44,319 nt of DNA from Phycisphaerae bacterium (GTDB lineage: Bacteria; Planctomycetota; Phycisphaerae; JAJVII01). The stretch is from contig JAJVII010000023.1 in assembly GCA_022072085.1 (NCBI GenBank), positions 1-44,319 on the forward strand. Reading direction: 5' to 3'. Made by a program: the position numbers and the translations under genes. Shown here piece after piece: positions 28,295-35,680 of the stretch; position 1 is the stretch's first letter; every line of letters starts with the position of its first letter. Under the pieces are notes generated by a model. It was not told where the DNA came from. It saw nothing but the letters and a program-made list of their open reading frames with translations, and made no database searches.

Positions 28295-29737
28295 TTATTG
28301 CTCCATTTCCTTCTCGATGCGATCCACGACTTCCCGCGTCGAGAGCGACACGGCGCCGTCGCTCGTCTGCCACTCCAACACGAGGTCGTCAGCCAGCCGC
28401 TTGTCGATTCGTCGGCAGGCCTGAATCACCGTGGCGTGATTCTTGTTGCCCATATACTTGCCAATGTCGGGGAAGCTCAGGCCTGTGTGCTTGCGGGCCA
28501 GGTACATCGCGACCGATCGCGCGGTGCTCACCGTCCGGCTCTTGCGCGAACTGTGCAGGTCGGCTGGACGCAGGCCGAAGTAGGTCGCCACCATGGCCTC
28601 GACGTCGCCCAACTTCACCGCCGGCGCGATGGTCGAGATGTGGTCGCTGAGCATCGTCCGCACGCTTCCCAGGCTGAGCGGGCCGCTGTCGATGGAGCGG
28701 TAGGCCAACAGCTTGAACAGCGCCCCCTCGAGTTCGCGAACGTTGTCCTCGACGTTCTGGGCGACGAAATCGACGACCTCGGCCGACACAGACAGGCCGA
28801 GTTCGCCGGCCCGCCGCTTCAGGATCGTCCGGCGTGTCTGGAGGTCGGGCTTGTCGATCCGGGCGACCATGCCGGAGATGAACCGGTTGACCAGCGGCTC
28901 AGCCAACTGCCCGATCAGCTTGGGATGGGCGTCGGAGGCCATAACGATCTGGCGGCCGGCGGTGTTGATCTCGTTGAAGGTGTGCAGGAACTCGCTCTGG
29001 GTCGCCTTCTTGTCGGACAGGAAGTGAACGTCGTCGATGACCAGCACTTCCAGTTGCCGGAAGCGGGCCCGGAAGGCGTCGAGTTTCTTGCTGCGGATGG
29101 CCCAGAGGAACTGGTTGGTGAATTCCTCGGCCGACACGTACATCCACCGCATCTGCCGGTCGTTGAAGGCCTTGCAGACGCCCTGGAGCAGGTGCGTCTT
29201 GCCCAGCCCGCATCCGCCGTGGATGAACAGGGGGTTGAACTGCTTGCCCGGGTCGGCCACGACCTCGCTGGCGCACTGGTAGGCCAGACGGTTGGAGTCG
29301 CCGACGACGAAATCCTCCAGCCTGAACTTCAGCCGAATGTCGCCGCCGGCCGGGTGATGGAGTTTGCCGTTCCCGTGGCCGTTTCCATTGCCGTTGCTCC
29401 GCTGGGGCGGGGTCGCACGCTCGATCTGGCGCGAGACGGAGTTGGCCTGATGATCCAGTTGCCGCTTGCGCAAGTTGGCGAAGAGCGTCGGGTCCACGGT
29501 GGTGTGAATCTTGGGCCGCTTGCCGATGACGTCGGACGCCGCGGCGGCGATGTCGTCGGCAAAATGCTTCTCGATCCACTGCCCGATGAACTGGTTGGGA
29601 ACGCTGACCTGAAGGTGCTCGCCGTCGAGGCGAAGCCGCGTGGAATTCTTGAACCACACCTGGTACTTGCGGGGACCCACTTGATCGCAGATCTGCTTGG
29701 CGATCCTGTCCAGGCAGCCTCGTGTGTCGGCGTTCAC
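28295..29737 (-). CDS. dnaA: chromosomal replication initiator protein DnaA
   Basis: A 480-residue DnaA, the AAA+ protein that binds DnaA boxes and opens oriC. Domain I begins C-L-D-R-I-A-K-Q-I. A linker domain II contains an Asn-Gly-rich run (GNGNGHGNG). The Walker A is GGCGLGKTHLL and Walker B is VIDDVHFLSDK. Domain IV has the DnaA-box helix-turn-helix with L-A-R-K-H-T-G-L-S-F-P-D-I-G and N-H-A-T-V-I-Q-A-C. The start is GTG at 29737 with GAGGAG six bases upstream; an in-frame ATG at 29809 adds residues outside the family. Neighbouring non-coding DNA looks like an origin. Confidence 0.97.
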   Translation of the reverse strand: MNADTRGCLDRIAKQICDQVGPRKYQVWFKNSTRLRLDGEHLQVSVPNQFIGQWIEKHFADDIAAAASDVIGKRPKIHTTVDPTLFANLRKRQLDHQANSVSRQIERATPPQRSNGNGNGHGNGKLHHPAGGDIRLKFRLEDFVVGDSNRLAYQCASEVVADPGKQFNPLFIHGGCGLGKTHLLQGVCKAFNDRQMRWMYVSAEEFTNQFLWAIRSKKLDAFRARFRQLEVLVIDDVHFLSDKKATQSEFLHTFNEINTAGRQIVMASDAHPKLIGQLAEPLVNRFISGMVARIDKPDLQTRRTILKRRAGELGLSVSAEVVDFVAQNVEDNVRELEGALFKLLAYRSIDSGPLSLGSVRTMLSDHISTIAPAVKLGDVEAMVATYFGLRPADLHSSRKSRTVSTARSVAMYLARKHTGLSFPDIGKYMGNKNHATVIQACRRIDKRLADDLVLEWQTSDGAVSLSTREVVDRIEKEMEQ

Positions 29738-30029
29738 ACCAGACTCCTCTTGCGTATCGAGTTCGGCTACAACTTTCAGAGGTGAACGTCGCGGACTCCG
29801 ACGCTGCACCGGTCCGAATGCTCATGAACGATCAGACGACCTGGCCAACGGGCGGATTCGATTCGCTTTGAAAACCGGAAACCGGAACGTCCGCTGCAGA
29901 ACTTCACGGCCGGACGCCCGTCGTGTTGCGTTCGACTCTCTGGACATTCGAGATCGCCCCTGACGAATCGCTCATTGCATTCACGAGAGCAAATCTAACG
30001 TCGCGCCGACACACAGTCAACGAGACTCT

Positions 30030-30145
30030 GAGTGCATTCTTTTCCACCGCGCTGCAAGTGAGACGCCGACAGGACTTGTCGCGCAAAAATTTTCTTTCGC
30101 TCACCGGTTGTGCACAGCCGCCGGCGATACTGTGGAAAACTTGTG
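30030..30145. other. candidate replication origin (oriC)
   Basis: This is the 476-base gap upstream of dnaA (29738-30213). Within 115 bases there are TTTTCCACC (30040-30048), TGTGGAAAA (30131-30139, the reverse of the DnaA box variant TTTTCCACA) and TTGTGCACA (30108-30116). An AT-rich run AAAAATTTTCTTT lies between them (about 30085-30097). Position next to dnaA plus these sites suggests oriC; no box is an exact TTATCCACA. Confidence 0.45.
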
Positions 30146-30213
30146 AATGGACCGCCCTTGCCTCGCGACGAGTCCGGCAGGCCCTCCGGCGACGAAGCAA
30201 AGCACCAGATCGC

Positions 30214-30816
30214 TCACCCCAGCGGCTGGCCCCATCGTCCGCCATAGGCGATCTCTTCCAGCGCCAGTCGCTTGCGAGGCGAAGTCTCGGACTTCACGAA
30301 CTCCTCGGCCAACGTTCCCGGCTCCGCCGCGTATCCCAACGCCAGCGCCGCCACCGGCTCGAACTCTGCCGGGATGTCGAAGGCGCGGCGGACCGCGTCC
30401 AGATCGACGCCGCCCATCTGGTGCATGCAGAGACCCATCGCCGTCGACTGCAAGGCCATCTGGCAGGACGCAGCACCCACGTCGTACATCCAGACGCGAT
30501 TGGGCTTCTCGTTGTGGCTGAAATGCGGTTTGCCCACGGCGAACATCAGGACCGGAGCCGCCTTGGCCCAGGACTGATTCCGCGGCGTCAGGCAAGCGAC
30601 GGCCACCTGGAACCTGGCTGCATCTTCTTTCCTCACAACGATGTATCGCCACGGCTGTTCGTTGAACGACGACGCCGCCCATTGGCCGGCCGACAGGATC
30701 GTCTGCAGGTCCCGCGCGCTGACGGGCCGATCGGAGAACGCACGCGGGCTCCATCGCAGGAAGATCGGCTCGATGAGAGGCGCAACGGTGTTAGCCGGGT
30801 TGGACTTGCGGGACAT
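30214..30816 (-). CDS. nitroreductase family protein
   Basis: A 200-residue FMN-dependent nitroreductase-fold enzyme. It has the N-terminal phosphate-binding R-W-S-P-R-A-F-S-D-R (about 22-31), Q-W-A-A-S-S-F-N-E-Q-P-W-R, and near the end Y-G-G-R-W-G. Such enzymes reduce nitro groups, quinones or enones with NAD(P)H; the physiological substrate is not known. ATG 30816 has AGGAGGAG upstream, while the frame stays open 58 codons further back without family content. It faces away from the origin region and follows a hypothetical gene on the same strand. Confidence 0.9.
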   Translation of the reverse strand: MSRKSNPANTVAPLIEPIFLRWSPRAFSDRPVSARDLQTILSAGQWAASSFNEQPWRYIVVRKEDAARFQVAVACLTPRNQSWAKAAPVLMFAVGKPHFSHNEKPNRVWMYDVGAASCQMALQSTAMGLCMHQMGGVDLDAVRRAFDIPAEFEPVAALALGYAAEPGTLAEEFVKSETSPRKRLALEEIAYGGRWGQPLG

Positions 30817-30913
30817 GAGACTCCTCCTGTCTGGTCGGCCAACTCTGTATTGGGGATGTTCAATCGGAGAGCGGCGTGCCGAGCTTTGCCGCCTCCAGCC
30901 GACAGAACGCCGG

Positions 30914-31534
30914 TCATGCCCCCTTGGCCAGGTGTTCGTCAAGCACGCCGAGGATATCCCGCCATTGGCAGGATACCTCCGGAAATTCATAGGTCAGCAG
31001 GTCGCGCAGAAGCACGAGGTCGTTGGCTTCCAGCGCGGCCTTCACCTCGGCCAGCTTGCCGGTCAGGTCGCGGATCGCCTGTTCGAGGGACTTGCCCTTC
31101 AGCTGGATTGCCCGCAGGTCCAGTCGGTTGAGTTCCACCGCCTGGCTGACCGCCTCCTGGGCGGCCTTGAACAGACCGAGGCAGCCAGCCAGCCGCTCCA
31201 TCGCCTTACCGAGTTGGCCGGCAGTGAGCTGCTCGGCGACCGCCTGCTGCATCAGCGAGCACTCCTCGAACAGGGCCGCCACCTGGGCGATGGCGTCGCG
31301 GGCAAGCCGCCGCGGACAGGCCGTCGTGAAGGCCACCTGTTCGACCTGATCGCAGGGGCGCGCCGACCATTCGTCCAGTTCGTCCGCGCCCAGTTCATGG
31401 CCGCGCACGCTGATGGCCGCCAGGATCCGCTTGCGGACGGCAGCGACTTTACGGACGCGGTCGATGACCTCCCTCAACGGCTGGGAGATGCCGATGTCCA
31501 TGTCCAGCGGCTTGTCGTCCAGAGTCACGCGCAT
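30914..31534 (-). CDS. hypothetical alpha-helical protein
   Basis: A 206-residue protein without a recognised domain. It opens MRVTLDDKPLDMDIG and is mostly helical, with a region rich in Leu, Ala, Glu and Lys in the second half (KGKSLEQAIRDLTGKLAEVKAALEAND), suggesting coiled-coil packing. I take ATG 31534 because GAGGGG lies six bases upstream and the nine residues before it look untranslated; the frame starts at 31561. It is probably cytoplasmic. It lies 65 bases after the metallopeptidase-like gene and 97 bases before the nitroreductase, all on the minus strand. The function is unknown. Confidence 0.65.
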   Translation of the reverse strand: MRVTLDDKPLDMDIGISQPLREVIDRVRKVAAVRKRILAAISVRGHELGADELDEWSARPCDQVEQVAFTTACPRRLARDAIAQVAALFEECSLMQQAVAEQLTAGQLGKAMERLAGCLGLFKAAQEAVSQAVELNRLDLRAIQLKGKSLEQAIRDLTGKLAEVKAALEANDLVLLRDLLTYEFPEVSCQWRDILGVLDEHLAKGA

Positions 31535-31599
31535 GCGGTGCCCCTCGTTCCTCGCTAACATACGGGCGAGATACAGCCGTCAATGGGTCGTCACCACAA

Positions 31600-32814
31600 T
31601 CAGGGCGAATCCTCGGGCCGTCCGTCAGAGCTCTCCTGCCCCTTGCGAGCCCAGGCGAACCATTGTCGTTCCATCTGCACCTGCCAGCCGGGCTGGTTGT
31701 CCAGCATCAACAGGCGCCCCAGCGCCACCGAGGGCTTCTGCCCTTCCTTGAGTTGCTCCAGCAGTTCCTTCATTTGAGCATCCGTCAACAGCGAACGCAA
31801 GAACCGTGTCAGGCTCGTCGCCTGGACGTAGAAACTGCGATTGCCCTGCTCGACCCGTGGGTTGATCTGGTCGATCATGTCTGCCAGGGGCAACTGCTTC
31901 TCCGCATCCAGCAGTTCCACCATGCGGCCGGCCAGCGCCTGGCCGTGGTCCACCTCCGCCGAGCACGCCAGCCCCTCGTCCAGCCACAGCGGGCACGGCT
32001 GCTCGCCGAAATACTCCCGCAGCATGACGTGGGCCAACTCGTGCGGCAGCTCGCGCGAGAGCAGTTGCCCACGGAACCGATGCTCGTCGTCCACCTGGTA
32101 GAGTTGGATCAGCCGCCTGGCCGATCCGTCGGCGTTCAACCGGAACGTGAACGAGCCCCCGCTCCAGTGCGGAGACTGACTGGCGGCCAGGAACGCATTG
32201 CGATCCGAGTAGACGACCAGTTCGATGCGGTGGGGATACAACTGCCCGCCCAGCACCGTGCGGCGGACCTGCTCCATGATCGCCTCAGCCCGCTTGGCCA
32301 GCACGTCGGACAACATGGGGTTCCACGTCGTGATCTCGAAATGCTCGGTCTTCCGCTGGGCCTCCTGGTCATAGACCACGCTCATGCGGACGGTCTGTTG
32401 AGGGGTCAGCGCATAGAGGTCCTCGCCAGCCGGTTCCGACCCAGCCGCCGGCGGAGCCGCCTGTCGGGCCAGCCGCGTCACGGCCTCGGCCGCAATGTCG
32501 GCCGACCGCTTGTCCAGGCCCCCGGTCAGCGCCGCCTGGTACAGCTTGCGGGCTACGCTCGGTCGGCCGGCGTGTTCGTAGGCGTCCGCCAGCATCATCT
32601 GAAGCCGGGCATTTCGCGGATACCGGCTGAGCAGGTTGGCCAGCCGCTCGATGGCTACCTCGTATTGTCCGTTGGCGAACGCCCCCGCGGCCGCGTAGAA
32701 GCTCGGGTCGTTGTCCAGCGGATCGGCCGCCCGCGCCGGGACGGCTGGCCCCGCCAACGCCGCAGCCATCAGGAGCAACGCCACGAGAGACGCCCTGTTT
32801 CGCCGTCCGGCCAT
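31600..32814 (-). CDS. secreted TPR protein with HExxH metallopeptidase-like domain
   Basis: A 404-residue exported protein. Residues 1-29 form a signal peptide ending A-R-A. TPR-like helices follow (about 35-100: A-I-E-R-L-A-N-L-L-S-R-Y-P-R-N). The second half carries HELAH at 258-262 and a glutamate 18 residues on in LWLDEGLA (Glu280). That is the gluzincin pattern (peptidase MA-like, DUF1570-type), so a zinc site of two His and one Glu is expected. It is probably periplasmic. It starts four bases after the preceding gene, so the two form an operon. Protease activity is inferred; family members with known function are few. Confidence 0.8.
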   Translation of the reverse strand: MAGRRNRASLVALLLMAAALAGPAVPARAADPLDNDPSFYAAAGAFANGQYEVAIERLANLLSRYPRNARLQMMLADAYEHAGRPSVARKLYQAALTGGLDKRSADIAAEAVTRLARQAAPPAAGSEPAGEDLYALTPQQTVRMSVVYDQEAQRKTEHFEITTWNPMLSDVLAKRAEAIMEQVRRTVLGGQLYPHRIELVVYSDRNAFLAASQSPHWSGGSFTFRLNADGSARRLIQLYQVDDEHRFRGQLLSRELPHELAHVMLREYFGEQPCPLWLDEGLACSAEVDHGQALAGRMVELLDAEKQLPLADMIDQINPRVEQGNRSFYVQATSLTRFLRSLLTDAQMKELLEQLKEGQKPSVALGRLLMLDNQPGWQVQMERQWFAWARKGQESSDGRPEDSP

Positions 32815-32818
32815 CCCG

Positions 32819-34165
32819 TCACCCGCCCACGCTCTGGAGCTCCCCCTGGAGCGTCCTGCGCATGGCCTTGGTCGTCGCCAGGTCGTCCTGGGTCCAGCCG
32901 ATCACCAGCTTGAATTCCGCCTTGTACTGCACCGCCAGGTTCAGCACGGCCTCCAACTCGGCCTGGATGTCGTCCAGGACCTTCAGCATCACCTTCAGGT
33001 TGCGAATGTAGTCCCGTTTGTCGCCGGTCTTCAGGTCAAGCTTCAGACGTTGATTCAGCCCGTCGAACCGCTGAGCATTCGACTCAGCCCGGGCCTGGTG
33101 AATGCGGACCATGCCCCGGGCGGCCTCCACGCGATAGCTTCGAGCGATGTCCGCGTCGATGGCGTCGGCCTTTCCGAACTGCTGGTCCGCCTGCCGGTAG
33201 AGCGTCGTTGCCCGGGCGTCGTCGGTAATCTCGGCGTTCTTGGCCTGGTCCATGATCTCCTGACCGGCGGCGATGATCGCCTTGGCGCGTTCCCGCAGTG
33301 CAATCTCCAAGACGTTATCGCGTGCCAGAGAGCAGAATCCGGACCGCCGAATGGCGCCGCTCTCCTCCCCGTTCCGCGCCTCCATCTCGGCGAAGCGGTC
33401 CAATTGCACCAGATATAGTCCGCTGGGGTTGTCGCCGAGCACCTGCGCGATCGCGGAAGATCGTTGGCGACCGGGATCGGACTCGGCTGACGCATCGGCC
33501 AGCCCCTGGTAGTCCGCACGCGCCTGGCTGAACATGCCCAGCCGCCGCGCCGCCTGCGCCGTGATTCGCAGCACCGCGACTCGCTGGTCGGGGGTGAGCA
33601 ATCCGTCCAGCGTCTGGCGCCCGCCGCGCAGCGCCGCCTCGTTCATGTCCGCGTCCAGCCAAGCGTTGAGGTGGCCGATGACCGCGGGCACGTCGCACCA
33701 GCCCGAATCGATGAACAGCCTGCCCAGAGCGAGGTTGGCCGGCATGTGGCCGGGATCGATCTCGACGGCCTTGGCGAAAAGCTCTTTGGCGTTGCGGGTC
33801 AGGTCGTGCGCCTTGGCCCATAGCCCCAGTTCGTAGAAGCCCTGCGCATCGCGTGGAGAGAGTCTGGCCTGCCGCTCGGTCAGTTCGGCGAATGGATCCT
33901 GGCCGGATTCGATGCGGGCAATGCGATCCCGATCCAGCGTGATCGAACCGTTTGGAACTTCGACGATCACCTGGTCTCCGTCGATTCGGACCTTGCCCTT
34001 GTAGGAGCTTCCGTCCAGCATGTAGACGGTGTCGGCCCGCAGGGCCGCCGACAGGACCGCCACCGCGACGGCGACGGCCGCGCACCAGCGTCCTGACCGC
34101 GTCGAACTTGTGTCCGTCAAGATCAAGCAGAAGCCCCGCCCCCCCGGACATTCCAGTGCCCCCAT
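32819..34165 (-). CDS. hypothetical exported TPR-containing protein
   Basis: A 448-residue protein with a hydrophobic N-terminal stretch (CAAVAVAVAVLSAAL) ending at a likely cleavage site before DTVYMLDG. The next segment (S-Y-K-G-K-V-R-I-D-G-D-Q-V-I-V-E) looks like the small beta domain found before TPR arrays in planctomycete proteins. TPR-like helices then follow (AKELFAKAVEIDPGHMPANL). The long C-terminal part is helical, with much Gln, Asp and Ala. ATG 34165 is the start nearest the signal sequence, with a weak ribosome site. It leads a two-gene operon with the HExxH protein, suggesting a joint role at the cell envelope. I cannot say which. Confidence 0.7.
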   Translation of the reverse strand: MGALECPGGRGFCLILTDTSSTRSGRWCAAVAVAVAVLSAALRADTVYMLDGSSYKGKVRIDGDQVIVEVPNGSITLDRDRIARIESGQDPFAELTERQARLSPRDAQGFYELGLWAKAHDLTRNAKELFAKAVEIDPGHMPANLALGRLFIDSGWCDVPAVIGHLNAWLDADMNEAALRGGRQTLDGLLTPDQRVAVLRITAQAARRLGMFSQARADYQGLADASAESDPGRQRSSAIAQVLGDNPSGLYLVQLDRFAEMEARNGEESGAIRRSGFCSLARDNVLEIALRERAKAIIAAGQEIMDQAKNAEITDDARATTLYRQADQQFGKADAIDADIARSYRVEAARGMVRIHQARAESNAQRFDGLNQRLKLDLKTGDKRDYIRNLKVMLKVLDDIQAELEAVLNLAVQYKAEFKLVIGWTQDDLATTKAMRRTLQGELQSVGG

Positions 34166-34326
34166 CCCCGAATCTATTATGCTAAGTCCACCGGAGCAAT
34201 GATTCAACCTGAAGTTGAAACCAGGCCCCTGGGCCGCCTGGGCGTCGGGGTTTGCCCTCGCCAAACGGTCCGCGCGGGCAGCAGCCCGACGGCGCAAGGC
34301 GTGTTCTCATCGCAAGCCGGGCACGG

Positions 34327-34378
34327 ATGTTGTCGAAAATCAACATTGGGGACACTCGATGTTGACCGAAATCAACAT
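34327..34378 (+). promoter_or_regulatory. paired upstream dyads, probable enhancer sites
   Basis: Two copies of ATGTTG-N8-CAACAT occur at 34327-34346 and 34359-34378. The spacers are TCGAAAAT and ACCGAAAT, so even those resemble each other. The copies are offset by 32 bases, about three helical turns, placing both on one face of the DNA. The nearer centre lies about 130 bases upstream of the -24 element, where sigma-54 activators usually bind. Confidence 0.75.
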
Positions 34379-34498
34379 CTTCCCATGTGCAGAGCCCTGA
34401 TGAGCGGCCTTAACGAATTTTGTCAGATGCGTACAACACACGTTCATGAAATGCGTTACGGGAGCAATCCCATGCCGACTTGGAAATCGGGCGGCCAC

Positions 34499-34514
34499 TG
34501 GCACGCAGTTTGCA
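34499..34514 (+). promoter_or_regulatory. sigma-54 (RpoN) promoter of the PEP-CTERM gene
   Basis: TGGCAC (34499-34504), five bases, then TTGCA (34510-34514) match the -24/-12 consensus at every key position, with correct spacing of GG and GC. Transcription should begin near 34525, giving a leader of about 128 bases before the ATG at 34653. A seven-pair inverted repeat (34522-34528 with 34557-34563) lies at the start of that leader. Confidence 0.85.
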
Positions 34515-34652
34515 TGCTCTCTAGGCCGAGATTGAGAGGAGAAGCCAGTGAGCCACCGGCCTAAGTGAGAGAACCAAGCCGCAGGCTCCAGTGAGAGACT
34601 CCTCCTCCTAGTTCCGACAACCTAATGAATGTGTCCTGCTGGAGGGACCGCG

Positions 34653-35435
34653 ATGTTCACACGCAAGGATTGCGCGTCGACGTACCGGAATGTTTGCGCC
34701 CTGTTTGCGGTTGCGGCCTTGATGGCACTGATTGCCGCCCCGGCGCAGGCCGCTCCGTATGTCTGGGACTTCGGCAACCCGCCCGCGGTCGCCCCCACCA
34801 TCCAGAACATCATCGACAACTACGACGGCACCTTCATCGTCGGCGACAAGCAATTCACCAATTGGCGGGTGCAACCCAACCAGGTCGGCGGCGCAGTGGC
34901 CCCCGACGCTGCCGGCACGAGCATCGCGGGCGTCATTCGCAGTGGCGAGTATGGCCTGAAGATCACCGCCGGCTGGGTCGTCACCGGCAGCCAGATTTCC
35001 GACACCACGATCGTCTACAAGGTCACCGCGTTGGCTGAGGGCGTCAAGATTCACGACAACACATTGGAGATCTCCAACGCCGGCGCCGCCAACGGCGGCA
35101 TCGCCAGCGTCAGCGAGTATGTCTATGACGGCGACCCCGACCTTGGCGCAAACCTGATTCAGCAGGAATACGTCTACCACGTTTCGCCGGCCAACCAACT
35201 CCTCTCGGACCATCAGGAGTTCCCCGAACAGTACATCCTTTCCTCCGTCTGGGTCCAGAAGGACATCGCGGTCAGCGGCGTCACGCCCACGGGCAACGCC
35301 CACCTGAGCGTGATCTACCAGACGTTCAGCCAGACTGTGAACGTCCCTGAGCCGGCCACGCTGCTGTTGCTCGGCTTGGGCGGGACGACTCTGGCCGGGG
35401 CGGGCCTCCGTCGCAAGCGGATGGCAAAGGCGTAA
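34653..35435 (+). CDS. PEP-CTERM sorting domain protein
   Basis: A 260-residue secreted protein. Residues 1-33 form a signal peptide (hydrophobic core ALFAVAALMALIAAP, cleavage after A-Q-A). The body is beta-rich with no named domain. The C-terminus is a classic PEP-CTERM: V-P-E-P at 231-234, a hydrophobic stretch and a basic tail (LRRKRMAKA). Such proteins are cut and anchored or released by an exosortase, usually with exopolysaccharide, and help build biofilm or floc matrix. ATG 34653 has GGAGGGA upstream. The gene has a sigma-54 promoter and a strong terminator, so it is a self-contained unit. The exosortase is not in the window. Confidence 0.93.
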   Translation: MFTRKDCASTYRNVCALFAVAALMALIAAPAQAAPYVWDFGNPPAVAPTIQNIIDNYDGTFIVGDKQFTNWRVQPNQVGGAVAPDAAGTSIAGVIRSGEYGLKITAGWVVTGSQISDTTIVYKVTALAEGVKIHDNTLEISNAGAANGGIASVSEYVYDGDPDLGANLIQQEYVYHVSPANQLLSDHQEFPEQYILSSVWVQKDIAVSGVTPTGNAHLSVIYQTFSQTVNVPEPATLLLLGLGGTTLAGAGLRRKRMAKA

Positions 35436-35464
35436 GCCTACAGGCCGCATCCGAACCTGTCATA

Positions 35465-35495
35465 GGCCCCCGATCCGTCGGGGGCCATTTTTTTC
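35465..35495 (+). terminator. rho-independent terminator of the PEP-CTERM gene
   Basis: Arms GGCCCCCGA (35465-35473) and TCGGGGGCC (35478-35486) form a perfect nine-pair stem with a four-base loop. It is followed by ATTTTTTTT, a strong U-tract, 30 bases after the stop codon. Confidence 0.92.
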
Positions 35496-35608
35496 CGCAA
35501 GTGCTCGGGCCGATATTCCCGATAGCTCCTTCGACGCAAAAGGGGTTGCAAAGAATCGAGGCCCGGCTAGAATATCGCGCAGTTGTCGGCTGGCCAAGGC
35601 CGGCCCTC

Positions 35609-35680
35609 GCGGGTGTAGCTCAGTGGTAGAGCGTCACGTTGCCAACGTGAATGTCGTGGGTTCAAGTCCCATCACCCGCT
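35609..35680 (+). tRNA. tRNA-Gly (anticodon GCC)
   Basis: The acceptor stem GCGGGTG (35609-35615) pairs with CACCCGC (35673-35679), with discriminator T at 35680. The anticodon arm TCACG-TTGCCAA-CGTGA gives GCC. The GGGTTCAAGTCCC T-arm is intact. CCA is not encoded. Its 3' half is the integration site of the adjoining element. Confidence 0.96.
35634..35680. other. attachment site (att) in the 3' half of tRNA-Gly
   Basis: The integrase frame ends inside the tRNA, on the opposite strand, at 35634, so the shared att core lies within about 35634-35680. This is the usual use of a tRNA 3' end by tyrosine integrases. I found no second copy of the tRNA 3' end in the window, so the other att site must lie beyond 44319. 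Confidence 0.75.
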
